This document shows, in pieces, positions 11,336 to 25,509 of a stretch of DNA of 64,000 nt. The first letter of the stretch is position 1, and each line of letters opens with the position of its first letter. The translations under genes were made by a program, and so were the position numbers. Under the pieces are notes generated by a model. That model had not been told where the DNA came from and ran no database searches. It worked only from the letters and a program-made list of their open reading frames with translations. The stretch spans positions 22,096,954 through 22,160,953 of the forward strand of contig CM056563.1 in the NCBI GenBank assembly GCA_029721515.1. Direction: 5' to 3'. This DNA is from Synanceia verrucosa (lineage: Eukaryota > Chordata > Actinopteri > Perciformes > Synanceiidae).

Positions 11336-12480
11336 AAGCTGTCAACGCCGCCCGTGTTGGTGTTGTCTGACCACGTCTTGCAACATGTGCTTTTGTACCG
11401 GTACGATGTTTACAATAGTTAACCTTTTTTTTTGTTTGTTCAGTAATTATACCAAAATGAAAAGAAAAAAGGAAAGCGGTGATGCTTATCGCTGTTTTCA
11501 AACTGGGAGAAGAACTTCCTGTCACTGTGCAACCCTACGCTGTCTCACTTAAACTATATTTTAGAATTGAATGGATAGTTGATCCTAAATGTTACTAGTC
11601 TATTTTTTGTAATGAGGTAACTGTTATCTTTGTTGTATGATCTTTGATATGATAGATTTCAGAACTATTTTGTGGAAGTAGCTTATATATCCGATAGTAT
11701 TGAGTCAGAGTCTAAATCTATACCTCAGATATGCTCATTAGTTGCAGGGCTTTAACAGGTATCGAGACTTTTCATTCTCTGTGGAGATAAATTGCATGAA
11801 AGCCTATTTAGGATGTGAAAGCTTGAACCCATATAGATTTTTAGCATAGATCACAAAAAGCTTTAAGTACCTTTGTGATGAAGGAAATCATGGAGACACA
11901 TTTGGCTTTGGGGGATTGCACTTTCTGAGACTTGGTGTTTTAAGGGCAGCAGGGAGGCTGACCACTCCCCTGAGGCACAGCCACAGCTAATGTTCATTCA
12001 GCTTTTCACTCTGCTCTTCACAGAGGTCACGATGGGTCATTAAAGAGGCCAAAAACCTCATGGAGGGATTTCCCTCTTGCTGCCAGACACCAGTGAGTCG
12101 ATCTCAGTGGTGATCTAATTTCTAATTCACACCTGTTTAAGTCAGCAGGTTGACAGAAACTTACTAATCTGTCAAATGCAAAAAGAGGAAAATGTGTTCA
12201 ACAATGTGCAAGTTCATTTCAAGAAGTGATATATATGCTGATATGACAGTGTTTCAACTTTACAGTTAATGAGCTTCAAATATTAGTCAGCAGCTGTCAT
12301 ACAGCGTTATGAAATCATAAGCATGTTTGCTTGTCATCGTATATTTAGAACAAGGAACAGATGGCACGAACTGAATTAATGGATGAAATTTAAAATGTGG
12401 ACACCAACACAGGCCTTGTGGGTGAAAGTGATGTTTGTTCATCACCCTGACCTCCTCCCTACTCTATCATTAGAAACAGG

Positions 12481-12909
12481 TTAACTCTTTGAGTGCCAGC
12501 TGTTTTATAAAAACAGAAAGTGCCTTGTGCCAGCGTTTTCAAGTCATATTTCATGACCCACCGAATATTTTGTACTATGACTCTGAAAACACTGAATAGC
12601 TCAAATGAAAGAAGAGACTCTCTATTTCATCATGAAAAAAATGTTTGTTTTTATCTTGTTCCATTCTTGTTTTATCAGAGGTAGAGTAGAGGACACTTTC
12701 ACCAAAAACACCACTTTTTGTCCAGATTCTGTTTGTTTTGCTCTCTAATCTCCATCATCTCCACTTCCTGTTTTGATCTTTGTGGTGTCTCTTTATGCTC
12801 CCACTACATCTCCCAGAAGCCCCAACATTAATCACAGACTGCGATTAGCAACCCCCTGCTGAAAAACTACTTTGCCGTAATGTTACTTCGATGGCACTCA
12901 AAGAGTTAA
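12481..12909 (+). mobile_element. TTAA element, full copy B (429 bp)
   Basis: It begins TTAACTCTTTGAGTGCCAGC and ends ATGGCACTCAAAGAGTTAA, with inverted termini of about 17 bases that include TTAA on each side. No ORF of useful size is present. TTAA target use and CT-rich termini resemble piggyBac-type MITEs (inference). It lies in the probable baiap3 3' UTR. Confidence 0.9.
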
Positions 12910-15503
12910 TGATGTTTCAAAAACAAACTGAATCAGTGACTTATAATTCAAAATATTAAATATTCAATACCTTTTCAAGAATATAAAATGCCTCCCTGAG
13001 TGGAAACTTTGGGAGCAAGTCCATGAACTACTGTGACTGTGCCCCACCAAGAAATAGTCCCTCAACATGTCATTCTTACACTTCAGTTTTTGAGCAGCTT
13101 AAGCTTTTGGCAAGAAAAAAAAAAACAGTGTATTTTCAAAAAGTTGCCAGCATTGAGGTCTCCTCCTCAGGGAGCCAAAGCTGTACTGAGAACCAGTCCT
13201 ACGATCCTGGTCATGGGGATAAACCAGGAGGAACCCTGATACCCGATAATTGAAAGGGAGAAAATCCGCCCTAACATGACGTCCCGACGACAACGCAGTG
13301 TGTTACACAGCTTGTGGCCAGACGGTTGCTAATTACAAGTAATGAGCTCATGCAGTGTTCAGAAACTTCTGGAGACAGACAAAGTTTCTTCTTATTCTAA
13401 CTTTAAATCAATGCAGTCTCATCACAGACTTTATAAAAAGGACCAAAATTTGAGTTTGAGTCTCAGTGTGGGGTTTAAATCTCTGGAGTTAAAGAGAAAG
13501 GAAATGCTAATGAACCTGCGGGGTGACATAATTATACTTAAGAGGGTAAAGCAATACTCTCATTGACAGGTATAATTCAACACCAGCTCACAGCGGTCCC
13601 CCAAAGCTTAGTGTCTGTCACTGAGAGGATAGGATCTTAAAATTTTCACAGATAAAATAAGGAACCTGGAATCCAACTATTGAAACAGTTATGCAATGGA
13701 AACTTCACTTAACAACTCAAAAAAGCAATGAAATGTAGTAGCCTAGATTTTACTGTAATAGCTGTGAGCTAGAAGGTTTATATTAATATAATATAATTTA
13801 TATAAGTAGCAAGTCTAAAGGCCCAGTTTCCTGGACAGGGTTAGAATTAAAGATACGGATTTAATCTAGAATAGTTGATCATGTTCATATAAATAAACTA
13901 AAATACTTATTTGTGATGTTGTCACAAACGCATGTTTTAGTTCAGGCACGGTGAAGGCCTCGTAGATGGGCACTAGGGGTCCTTAGTAAACTATGATACA
14001 CAGGAAGTAGAGTCTGTTTACAGATTGAATTTTCTCAAGTTACGGACAACTCCTGACTCAAATGAGAATAGTAATAGTGTAGCCCATCTTATTAAACGTC
14101 TGTTATTTGAGAAATGGTCAAGTTTGTGTCATTTACTGGCTGCATTTCAGTGCCCCATTCACTCCTGTTAAATGGATATAGTCAAATCCAATATTGTGGG
14201 AAATACTCCAAATAACTCCAGAGTGAAATAACAGTAAGAGTAAATGACAGTATTTTATCCCAGAAATAAGGTCCAATTTGTAAAAAAAAAAAAAAAAAAG
14301 TCACTTCCCCTTTAATTCCTGTCCTGGAAGCTGGCCTTCACTGTCACAAATGTAGCTTAAAGTTTACAAAGGCTAGATCCTTTCCTCTCCTGAAAAACAC
14401 CTGACCAGGTATCCTGTTTGCGCGTTAGAAAATATATTAGCAGTATACACAATAAGCCTTTAGGAGTTATTGATGAATGTTGCCAGTTTAAATGCGGCAC
14501 TATCGCACCACAACAGCATCACAAAATAGCACCAGATGTGTAGTGAAGACACACAGAAAAACACCGTAGCAAGTGCCGAACCTTCACACCGACAGCGTCT
14601 CGTTAGTGATGTAAACCGTTAACAGTAGCTGCTTGTGTCGTGCTTTGTCGTTACTCTGTGGATTTGTGGGGATGAAGCAAAAAAAAGTAAATACATATCT
14701 ATGCCTGGAGAGTGTGCTGCATTACAGCGAGGAATCCTTTTTAGTCTAGTTTCATTGTTAGTATTATCTTTTTTTATTAACAAGATAACCCCTAAAAAAG
14801 ACAGATGGACTTCAGTATGATATATATGTGATATAATGGAAATGTTGACTGAAATAGTCTTAATTATTAGTCCACATTTCTCTAATACCAGATATTCTGG
14901 CCAGATCTTTACGCAAAGTCCGCATCACATTATACAGTGGAGCAAGATAAATCTAATATTATGTAATACAGTTTATACTAGGGTGACAACGCAGTGTGTC
15001 CAAGTCGAACAAATCTATTTAACAGGGACAATTTTCAATGGAAACTCCTTTTTCCAGTGTTTCAAATACAATCAATGTTCAGTCTGTGTTAGTTGAGTAA
15101 ACTGATGTATTTTTGTGATTTCCCAAAAATTCAAACAGTATTTTAGTCCTCAGTGAAGTCAGATTATCAGTATTATGAGAATATGTATTTCATGAAAGGT
15201 TAGTTAATGAAAAAAAGGCAAAGGATATCAGACTGTGAACTCAAATATCATCCCGTTTTGGTTTCATGAGTGCCGACATAGACATATTTTATTTAAGGTA
15301 TTGTAGAAATATTTATTGAGCTGAGTTTTTAGTTTGTCCTCTGTCATCCAAATTTAAAGGCAGCGGCTGGGGAAATGTATCTTCAAGAGGCAAAACACCT
15401 TCAATTTGTATTTTATCGTAAAAGTGAACTTTTTGTCCTTGAACTGTAAATGCCTGTGTTGCTGTTTACTGGATTATACCTTTGGGAGATGTCTGTTACC
15501 TTG

Positions 15504-15509
15504 AATAAA
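15504..15509 (+). terminator. Candidate baiap3 polyadenylation signal
   Basis: A perfect AATAAA (context TTGAATAAAGATTG) is followed about 20 bases later by GTGGTGCC and then GTGTGAGCG, a typical downstream GT-rich element. It is the best-formed site in the 4 kb after the stop. Confidence 0.55.
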
Positions 15510-15530
15510 GATTGTATTTAAATTTCAACG

Positions 15531-16970
15531 TGGTGCCTTTGCTGACATGTGTGAGCGCTTCATGCTCCTGTTGTTTCTAGGCTTTAGTGTTTAGAAATAC
15601 CACTGTGTGGCTCTGACCTGTTTCTCTACGCTTCATCTTTCTGACAATATCATCACCCTCCCATGTTCCTTTAATATATCTCCCCTCTGCAGCAGCAACC
15701 TGAAGCTCAAACACCACATGGACTTATTGAGGGCCAGAGGATTGTGACACAATCACGTCACTGTCCACGTGATGGTAGATTACACAAGGATCCCTCATAC
15801 CTGGAGGACTTGCTGAGTGCTACTTGATCCATTTTAATTTAAAGGGGTATTGATCTGTGTTCAGGCTCAGGTGTGGAGAGGAATGACAGGTATGACATGA
15901 CAGATCTCTGCTGCGGCGGTGCAGCTGCCAGGGTTAATAATACTCTCACATGGTGGTAAAATACAAGCTGCATGTCAGATAAAACACCTGTGAGGATCAA
16001 AGACAGTTCTGGTTTGAACCACTAGATGTCCTCGTGATTTTACAAATCTTTCTTAAGCTTCATTTTTTTTTTAATTTTCTCTAACTCTAACCCCAGAAAG
16101 CCTCTTTATTTTATTTATTTTTTTAATTTAATAGTATAATATACATTATTCTGAAACTGAACTCATTTTTATTCATGTAGAACCTTTACTTTTGGGAGTT
16201 AGAACTAGAACACTTCTGATACCAAAGTGTTGGCAATTAATGACGCTATAATGTGAGCAACAGATAATTAATAATAAATAAGTGAGCATGTCTTACTGCT
16301 ATAAAACAAAAATATAAAAATCTACTCTCCCTGTTGTGGCACCCTACATGGTTTACAGCAATCACCATCATCAGTCCACTTATGACTAGTTAGGCACAGG
16401 TTACAGCCGTCAATTAGTTGCTTTATTATTTAATCAATAAGATATGAAATGTATGTGCAGCGTATTGACTTTGATTTCTCCCCTTCTTTCGTTTCATTAG
16501 TGTTATTGTATCGTAGGCAGTCTGGGCTGAAGAGGAATAGTCTTTTGTGTAAACAGATACTGTTGACTATACTGTCTGTGTGTGTGTGTGAGTTTATTAA
16601 TAGCTGATCATTTAAATGTTTGCTGTGTTCCTGTTAGGGTCAGGTTTCAGTGGGAACTTCCCTCGCTGGTTTACCAAACCCCATGCAGTGGTTCGGTCCA
16701 TTTAGGGCAGGACCAGGAGGGCTATAAAACCACTTTGGCATGGACTGAGGAGTTCACAGCTTGATGTGAGGTTCTGCTTTTAGGGACTTTCTTCAGCTTA
16801 TTTGCTGTTTGTGAATTTTCCCTGGACTTTTGTTCTACTTCTTTGTTTCTGAGTGACTTCCAGTTTGCAAAACCACTTTTCATTCTTCTGGATTCCAGTG
16901 TAAGAAGGCCACAGTGAATTCCCTCATTGCTTCACAGCTCTTATAGTTGAAAATATTGGGGCAACTACGA
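15531..16970. other. Intergenic, nothing recognised
   Basis: AT-rich sequence without convincing coding potential, paired repeat ends or RNA genes. A short TG run lies near 16577-16591. Confidence 0.6.
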
Positions 16971-16980
16971 CTGATCTCAT

Positions 16981-17425
16981 CAGTTGAAATGTCTTAAAAT
17001 GTCTTAAATTAAAATCTGGGTAAGGTCTTAAATTGTCTTAAATTTACTGTAAATTTGCTGGAAGTATTAAATTTTCAGATGGTGCGTTTAATGCCAATAG
17101 GAAAACACAGAATTCAGAGATTTACTGCAATGTTGCACATTATTTTCTTCACAAAGTTCACTTCTTTGTTCTTGAAAGTTGTAGAAAAAAGTTAAGTGCA
17201 AGTGTTAAAAGGCTGAAAAAAAATCATAAAAAAATATTTCGGAGACTAATTGATTTTTTTTCCTGCCAAATATTGATATCAGCATTGGTCTCAAAAACTC
17301 CATATTGGTCGGGCCCTACAATAAATTGACTATTTTCTAAAGAAATTATGACGTTTTTTTTCTGGCATAAATTGTATTTGTTTAGGTCTTAAAAAGTATT
17401 AGATTTGACTTGAAATCCTGAAATG
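16981..17425. repeat. Dispersed transposon-like repeat, copy 2
   Basis: It shares collinear blocks with 2761-3180 in the same order. It continues further right, to GTCTTAAAAAGTATTAGATT and ATCCTG, whose reverse complement starts CAGGAT, like the CAGGG start of copy 1. This supports a DNA element with CAGG-type ends. Confidence 0.7.
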
Positions 17426-17429
17426 AAAG

Positions 17430-20340
17430 CAGTCGGTGTGGCGTGCTATCCCACAGAGAGCCTCCCTTATCAGGTGTGCTCTATGTTTTGGCAGCAGGGC
17501 AGGGAGGTGGGAGCCTTCAGCTGCTGTTGATCTCCAGGAATGTTGGCAGACGCTCTGCATTGCTGCTGCTCCTCTGCTGGCTCTGGCAGATACATTTAAC
17601 AGCACTCTGATCCCGTGGTGTCTTATCTCCCCTCAAACAACCATAATCCTCCCCACAGAAACGTTACACTGCAGAGCCTTCCCCCCTCCTGACAGAGAGG
17701 CTCAACCTGGGGCCTCTTTTTTTTTTTTTTTTTTTCCTATCAAAGATTTTAGATTACACACCTGCAGATTCCCTGACGTGGCGCTGCTTGACTTTCCTTT
17801 GAAGAATGACACCACGGGTTTAGTCAAGACCCTCCCCCTGATACATTTACATCTGTGAGATGATTAATTCATCTTCACAAAGCTGTCATGTGTACAGTAG
17901 AGTATACTTGCGTACTTGCATGTGCTTGCTTGCTTTGAGTTATTATAGAGAAGTTCAAAGAATGGAAGGAATGATGCACTTCAACAGAAATTCCCTCCTT
18001 TGGAATTTCATGTGATTAAATGAGACTTCCACATAATAAATGTCTGTTAGTGCCAAGGCCGGAGACGTTTCCTTCAGAGAACAGGAAGGTTCCTCGCAGG
18101 CCGAAGGCGTAAACACCTGTTGTCTGCAGGTGCATCCTTTACAGCGGCGTCAGCATAATTAGACACTTGTGAAGTCAGTCTGTCCTCTAAAGCAAATGAG
18201 ATGAGGCCAGGGTGAGGAGAGGCCGACACAGCAAGTCCTTTGTGGCTTCGGGGCCTCTATCGGAGTGAGCAGAGATCATACTGGACAGTTTGCCCCTGAG
18301 GAATGCAACTGGGCCAAAGCCAGGGACTCCACTGAGCCTTTCAACAGAACCCATCACAGGATCGCCCCATCAAGTGTTAACTGATGTCAACACACATGCA
18401 GTCCCACTGCATGAGGTTCAGCCCTCTGTAGAACCAGGAAGTGCTCGAGGGCTCCTTCCAACACAAAATTACCCACAATTCAGAGCATAGGTACATTAAA
18501 AAGGGGGAAATCCAGACCCCTGTTGGCAAGACCAAGTTTAGACATACATGCTCATGGCTCAGTAGCAATTGCTGTGTGTAGTTTAACTCATCAAGAAGTT
18601 CAAAGTGTTTTTGGAGCCAACAAAATGATTTTTCTATTATACTTAGACTGAATAACAATCGCTCATGTGTGATTCTGACTTAGTGACCACAGAAATGACT
18701 TTGAGCTGCTTCAGTTTGAAGGTAGAGGTGGGAAAGTGGCAACACGACTAGTGAAGCTAATATGAAAAGTTTTAGTCCAATAGATGCTGGCATCAAAAAA
18801 CAAGACCATGAAAGCAAACCATCAGGGGTGTCACTGGGTTTTTTTTTAATTTGATTTTGATCCTTAAGGATCATTTTGCATGAGCAAACAGAAAGAAGGG
18901 AGTACATCTGCACTAAATGTTGTTATTAAGCACCCTCAACAGCATTAATGCGCTATTTTTGACAGCCCTATGTATGTATATGTGTATATATATATATATA
19001 CTGTATAGACTCATATTCTAGCCACTTTATATTGACTTTGTGGGCATTTTTTTGTAAAACAAAAAACATTAAAAAATAAAACAACATTAAATTATGTAGG
19101 GAGGCTAAAGAATGTTTTTAGTGGGGGCTTCAGCCCCCCTAAAATAGGCCTAATGATGCCACATTAATGTCTCAGAAAGAAGTTCCTGGTAGTGACCCTC
19201 AGATAATTACCTGGATTCTTAGCATCTTTAAAGTGACTCATTTTAGGGTAATTCAGTTCAATTTTGCAGCATAGTACCAGTGTACATCCACCATCAAATA
19301 CAAATCTAGTGGTTTTGTGTGTCTTTGCTCACAGTTACATCACTTCAAATAGCCAGTGGAAACTGCTGTAATAATAACCACAGTTTGTTTCACGAAGCAG
19401 GCCCCCCCCCGTTCAGCTCCACTGCTGCATCTACAAAGTTTGGCTCCGAGCTTTAAAAGTGGTTAGTTCAGAAACCAGAGCATGGGCAGCTAACGGTGCT
19501 AATAGCGCTAACAACACTGTCAGTGGTAACCTTAATTGTGCTGTAAGCTGTGAAGAGCTATTTATGACAGTTGCACAAAGAAGATTATGTCCAGCAACGC
19601 CTCAGTGCATACAGGACAGGATGTGCTTTACAGACGATAGTCTATAGTTTATCACATGAACACCATCTGATGTCCTTGTAGATACGTCCGCTTCTTTGAA
19701 TCCTCTTTAACATTCTGTTTGTGAATTTACTCTCTTGCGGCTATACGCTGAATGAGTCATCGCAGAGAGGGAGTTTCTACAAAAACTCGAGGAGAGAGCA
19801 CACAGTGGAGGCGAGCCAGTGGCAGAGTTTGATGTCTGAGGAGGATGTTCATTTTGGGACTTAAATGAAAACAGGACTGTTTTCTTTTTTCACAGAGGGC
19901 CTCAGTGAAGAAGTCATTATGGTGGCGGGGCATGTCCTCATGAATCCTTTGTTTATCCACTCAGTTCGGCATGCACACGAACTGTGGTTCCCTTGGTTGG
20001 TCCCAAACACGCACATCCATCCCTGACTATTTCTGCCACAGTACTAACAGCCCATATACTTCCTTAGCACTGTGACTCCCTACACTGGGAACTATCTTTG
20101 TATGAGTGTGTTACACTGATTACAGGATCGGAAGAGGACATTATCCTAGTATTCTGTGTGTATGAACCTACAAACTCTAGTAAGGAGAGAGCAAGTGTGC
20201 CTAACATGGCTGGTGGTGTTAAAATTAATATCTACCATACCACCAAGACCAAAAACAAAGTTGATTAATTTTGTTTTGGGAGGTCTCCACTAGCATAATC
20301 AAACTGGCTAATGTTCCCCACCCAACATCCTAACACTCAA
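17430..20340. other. Intergenic with simple repeats and one hAT-like fragment
   Basis: It contains a T run (17719-17736), a TA/TG microsatellite (18971-19006) and, at about 19105-19165, GGGGGCTTCAGCCCCCCTAA. The last resembles the GCCCCCC-rich inner end of the CCTAGTGACGCCCCTGG family seen at 59015-59050. No gene was recognised. Confidence 0.55.
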
Positions 20341-20349
20341 CGTAGCTTC

Positions 20350-20815
20350 ATGAAACAGTTTGTATGATATCATGCGAAAAGTGAGGCACAGATTTTCGTG
20401 CATGTCTTTACAAATGACTGGCTACATGAGCAATCAGCGCACATGCACAAGCTCAGAAGTGAGAGCCTTAAAAATGGCAGGTATTCCTTTCATTCTCAGT
20501 GGAAACTGCAATATTTTAATAAAGTTTATGCATTGAAATACGCTTTGACAACGTCTCTAGCGATGGTTAGGTTTAGGGATAGGGTAACAGGGTTATTATG
20601 GAAATAAAATACATATTTCTCCCTAGAAATGGTATCAAAATGCATTTGAATTCATAAAATATTACATTTTCCTCTGAGAATGTAAGGAATGTATGCCATG
20701 TTTTCACAGAAAGAGCAGCCTGCATTGAGCGTCACGTGATCACAACTCTGGCTCCAAATTACGTATACTTTTCGTCGTAATTTGTACGAACATTGGATGA
20801 GAACAGCCTGAACAC
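20350..20815. repeat. Degenerate inverted-repeat element
   Basis: The left segment GTTTGTATGATATCATGCGA and the reverse complement of the right segment (starting GTTCGTACAAATTACGAC) agree at roughly two thirds of 25 positions, both running into GAAAAGT. The GGTTAGGTTTAGGG motif inside is common in fish repeats. Boundaries are approximate. Confidence 0.4.
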
Positions 20816-20819
20816 TTTC

Positions 20820-23800
20820 AGTGACTGACAAAAAATCCTCATGCAAACAGGAAGTAGTCACTAAAATGCATTGAACATCTGGCAACATTTAGTCCAAATA
20901 GGAGCTGTAAAATTGTTGATAACTTTCCATGACATTAACAAGTTAGCGTGAGAAAAACAGTGGTTCATTGGAATGTATGTGATTGTTTTCCATAAAATAC
21001 AGGAAGGATGATTTAAGGCTGAAAGAATCTATCTCTTCATGAGGACTTTCTTGAATCCAGTCTGTATTTTTATGAAAAAATAATAATAAAGAGCAATTTC
21101 AACATTGTGCTGTGCTTTTACGCACACTGTTTGTGTTGGCGCTATAAAGGCAGACTTTGAGGAAAACCATAGTCAGGGATCATGCCAGTAATCTGTCCTT
21201 GATAAAACAACTCAAACTGAATATTTTCCCTCAGCACTGCATGTATTTTTCATTTTTCATCACATTAGTCATACAGTATGACTCTGTTTTACTTTTACTA
21301 GCCAAACACAAGCAAACGTAACCGTCTGTGTTCCTGGCAAACGTTCACTGCAGTGATTCATGTAATACAACTTTTCTCTCTCCCTAAAAAACGACAAGCT
21401 GTATCGACTTTATTTATGAGGTTTGAAGGGCGCAAAAGGTGAAGATTGTAGCAGAGGGAAAAAACTTGTATCCACTTCTAATCAAAGCACGCTCACCATC
21501 GCGTCAATGGTGACATTAAAGATGACATTTTGACCGCAGCGATTTAGTCCTATTGTCATGTAGTCCTTGTCTCTGTTGCCCTTTTCAAGGGTAAGAATAA
21601 CAGAGCCAAAGTCCGGACAGTAGCAGCCTTGCCACCCAAATTCTGTCTTAATTGAATGTGAGGGACCACCACCCTCGCATTTATCTCTGACTGGTCCATG
21701 TTTTCTGCTCTCTTTGTGCTGCAAAGTCTAATATCCTCCGGTGTAAAGCTTTTTTTTTTTTTTTTATCCCAACTGACTGTGGCCGCAGTAATCTGTAGTT
21801 AATTTCCTACTAGAGCTCTCCTCAAGCGGGGCGTCCGAGGGTCAAGTGGTCAGTCGCAAAGCCAAAGTGTCCACATCTCTGTCTTTGAAGTCTTTGATAG
21901 CCACTAACCAACAAAGACGACTGTAGCCATGGCCACCAGTGGTGAAAGGGGGAGAATGTGACCAGATAAAATCTGCCGGTTCATTTCAAGGTCAGCAGAC
22001 TTCTCACACGAGAAACACACGGAGCCCTGCAGCACCTTTGGAAAACCGATGGTGTGATTCATGCAGGAAACTAAGACTTAGACTCAATGTGCTTCCTGTC
22101 TTCATAAAATGAATGTGAGTGCTTTCAGAACCAAAACTTTCCTTGGAATATTTCCACCTTTCATTCCATGCATTTATGTTGTGAGGCATTGTACAATGGA
22201 CTTTCATATAAGTCATTTTTTGCGGCAGTTAATTAAAAGCCTCCACAGTCAAAGTTCACTGGGTGGGAGGAAGTGCTGTATGTAGCGCTCTGTCTCTCTC
22301 CTCACTAGACTGTGGGAAAGGACCGAAGGAATCCTCTCCGAAGGGAATAAGGGTGAGAAACACAAATCTTAAGAGAGCCTCGGTGGTCACAAGGCCTGCT
22401 GGGTACAGTCACAAGAACAGTGTTTAATGTTGGCCTCGCTCTCATGCCCCCAGACCTTCACATAAGTCACCTCAGCTTGACAAAGCCTCTGTCCGGCCAT
22501 CACTTCCCCCCCTCCAGCACTGATGGGGTGTTGGCACTTTCAAGTTGTGTTTTTCCAGGACAGGAGCAGCTGTCAAAATGTTATCTGACCATACTGTCCA
22601 AGCACACAGTGTCTCACGACCGGCTCAGCTGTCCAGTGTTTTGTTTCACTGTCACCTGTGAGCTTGATGTTAACTTTGAGAGCCCATTTACGCTTTTAGA
22701 AATGAATATGACACATTATTAATGCGGATGATAACTGAACTCTCCTCCCGCTAACAACTTATTTACATTTTGCTTAACGTAGGATACAAAAAACAATGCA
22801 ATACTCAGCTGTCAGTTGTCCTATGTTCTTGTATTTTCTAGTGGCTCAGAATATTGTTATTATTCCAATGAGTTAACACACTGAGCACACTGGATTCACT
22901 TTTATTCGCTAAAGAAACTGGACAATTTTCTTGGAAACCCTTCATTTGACAGCACTGTATCACAGCCTAGATGTAATTTTATGGAAAAATAGGAAGTAAA
23001 AACATCTAGTCGTCCAATGGGCCAGACTGGATCCTTTGGCAGGCCGGCTCTGGCCCTTGGGCCACGTTTGACACCCGTGCTTTAAATAGTCCTTTTGTTT
23101 GCAGCACATTCCTTCATCCTAAATCCTCAACTAAACATATATGACCACTTAGCCACTTGAATACAGTAGCAATTTAAAAACAAAAATAAACCCCCTTTTG
23201 TGTATTGCGAACATTGCCTTTAACGCTGTTGTACTGCGTCCGAAGGACAAAGATGCAAGTCAAACCATACGGCCCTCGACATGCCAAAATCCTCTATATG
23301 GAGCTAGGCTTTAGAAAAACCCCACATTGTGGCTGTTTGCTCTGCTCAAAGCCTGTCGGGTGTCGTCGCTGAGTCGCTGGGACCACCATGGCAGCTACCA
23401 ACACTCTCAGTGTGCCCTCATCAGGTCCCACACAGCCAGTCAGCTCTGTGGCCATTGTGGGTCTGTGCCGCGGTGCCTTTTTGTATCATGTGGCGATCAT
23501 GTGGTGAGCTTTTCAAAAGGACCTGCCATCCTGTATTCCAACAGAACAGTAGCTCGGTGCAGCCCCACCCCCATGCGGAGCATCCAGGAGCTAATGCTCG
23601 CTAAGTCGAGGGGATATTGTGAGTCTGGTGACATCTCATCCCACTCTTATGTCGCCTTGCACTTGTTTGTTCTCACTTCACGATGAAGATCTTTTACTGG
23701 TTCAATCAAGCTGTTTACACAACACCATCTGTCCCAAATTCCTTTTTTGCTAACATGCAAACAAATTGTTTTCCTCTGTTCTGTGCAAAAAAATGCTCCC

Positions 23801-24343
23801 CACAATGAAACCTAAATTACATGTCCAGGCTAAGTGCATGAAGGTTCTCCTTGAAGTTATTAAGAGAAACAGAAGGAAACACATGTTGATCAATGAGCAC
23901 TTGCTCTTAGAGTAGATGAAGCTTTCCCTGCCGACACCGCAGAGCAGCATGGAAGCACTCTTCTCCCTGAAATACATGTTATTTAAACCGGCCCTTTGAC
24001 AAGCATGCATGAAACTGAGTGCATGTTTAAGTGTAAAACCCGCCCCTCTGGTTCTAATCAGGGTTGTGTTGCTTGTTTGGCGAGCACCATCTGCACCCCC
24101 AAAGGGCTGAAACTAAACCCAGATGCCTGCTATTTGACAACACCAGCCCTGTCTCATCCTATACTCCTCACTGGCTTCCACCAACAACATGGCAGAGTAG
24201 TATGATGACTCTGAAATCTGACAAAAGCAGCAGCATGGTTCCAGAAAAAGAAAAAATCAGGATCCTGGTCTAAAGGGAATGCTAAAAAAATTATACTGAA
24301 GTCAGTATAACTTTGGAAATACTCTTGTGTTGAAGATTGTATC
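20820..24343. other. Intergenic, one hAT-like terminal fragment
   Basis: At 23030-23081 the text GGCCGGCTCTGGCCCTTGGG through GTTTGACACCCGTGC matches the familiar terminus of a vertebrate hAT (Charlie-like) element read toward its end. A T run lies at about 21751-21768. The rest shows no gene or repeat that I can name. Confidence 0.55.
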
Positions 24344-24764
24344 TTAACTCATTGAGTGCCAATTGTTTTATAAAACAGAAAGTGCCTTGTGCCAGCGTTT
24401 TTGCCCATTTTGAGTCATATTTCAAGACCCACAGAATATTTTGTACTATGACTCTGAAAACACTGAATAGCTCAAATGAAAGAAGAGACTCTCTATTTCA
24501 TCATGAAAAAAATGTTTTATCAGAGGTAGAGGCCACTAACCCTAAACGCCACTTTCTGTCCAGAATCCGTCCATTTTTCTCTCTAATCTCGATTGTCTCC
24601 ACTTCCTGCTTTGATGTCTGTGGCGTATACTGTCTCTTTATGCTCTGACTACATCTCCCAGAAGCCCCAAAATTACTCACAGGCTGCGGGAGAGCACGAT
24701 TTACAACGCACTGGCGAAAAACCACTTTGACGTATATATACGTCGATGGCACTACAAGAGTTAA
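24344..24764 (+). mobile_element. TTAA element, full copy C
   Basis: It starts TTAACTCATTGAGTGCCAAT and ends GATGGCACTACAAGAGTTAA, so both TTAA ends survive with one mismatch in each terminus. The interior follows copy B throughout, including ACTATGACTCTGAAAACACT and ACTACATCTCCCAGAAGCCC. Confidence 0.9.
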
Positions 24765-25509
24765 TGTAAACGACTTTCCACTTTAAAATCGGGTCTGTAA
24801 TCTTAGGAAATTAGTAGGAGATTCCAAAAAACATCCAACCTCAACATCCAGCTCCAAAAGTCTCTAAATCAGTGGGTGATACGCAGGTATGCACTGTTAG
24901 CTTCCCAAATTACCGTACAACCACTACAAATGTGCAAAGATACATATCAACATGGATTCTAGGGGAACCCAGAGAGGCTATCATTATAATCATTATACTG
25001 ACAAAATAATACGACGATCAGTAATAAACTCACAGTCACACATATATTTTATTTACAGTGTATTGGTAACACTGAGTTTATTTGTTTTGGAAACATTTCT
25101 CAACTCCCTCCCCCCCTCTATTTACGTAAAATGGTTCAGTCCTGCTGCTCCATCAGACAGCCTGCAGAGAGCTAACTTTTCAGACAGAGTGGAGGAGGAG
25201 ACGACATGATGTTTCAAGTCAGGGCGTAAAAAAAAGACAAGAAAAAATGCTCAGCTATTCCTAGCTTTGTCCATACTGTAGTTTATAAGCCAGCTCACTT
25301 TTCTCTCCATATTAGCTCATATTTAGAATCAAATGTGTATGTTTATTTGCACATTGACTGTCATCACGAGCCATAATTATTTATCAGGTTATACATTTTT
25401 ATTTTTATACTTTCAATACTGCTCTTCTGTATTAAAATTTAATTTAATTGTAAATAGTAATATTTTTCTGTTATTCTTTTATATCCTCTTATTTGTATTG
25501 TGATTGCAT
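24765..25509. other. Intergenic, nothing recognised
   Basis: AT-rich sequence between copy C and a LINE tail, with no coding or repeat signature that I can support. The upstream body of the following LINE may extend back into it. Confidence 0.5.

Larger units (their letters stand above)
11336..15530 (+). other. baiap3: Probable baiap3 3' UTR
   Basis: The stretch after the stop holds no coding sequence. The strongest polyadenylation context is AATAAA at 15504-15509, followed by GT-rich sequence from about 15528. Weaker signals are ATTAAA near 12038 and AATAAA near 13892, so shorter transcripts are possible. It contains a full TTAA element (12481-12909) and an A run at 14281-14299. The extent is inference. 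Confidence 0.5.
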
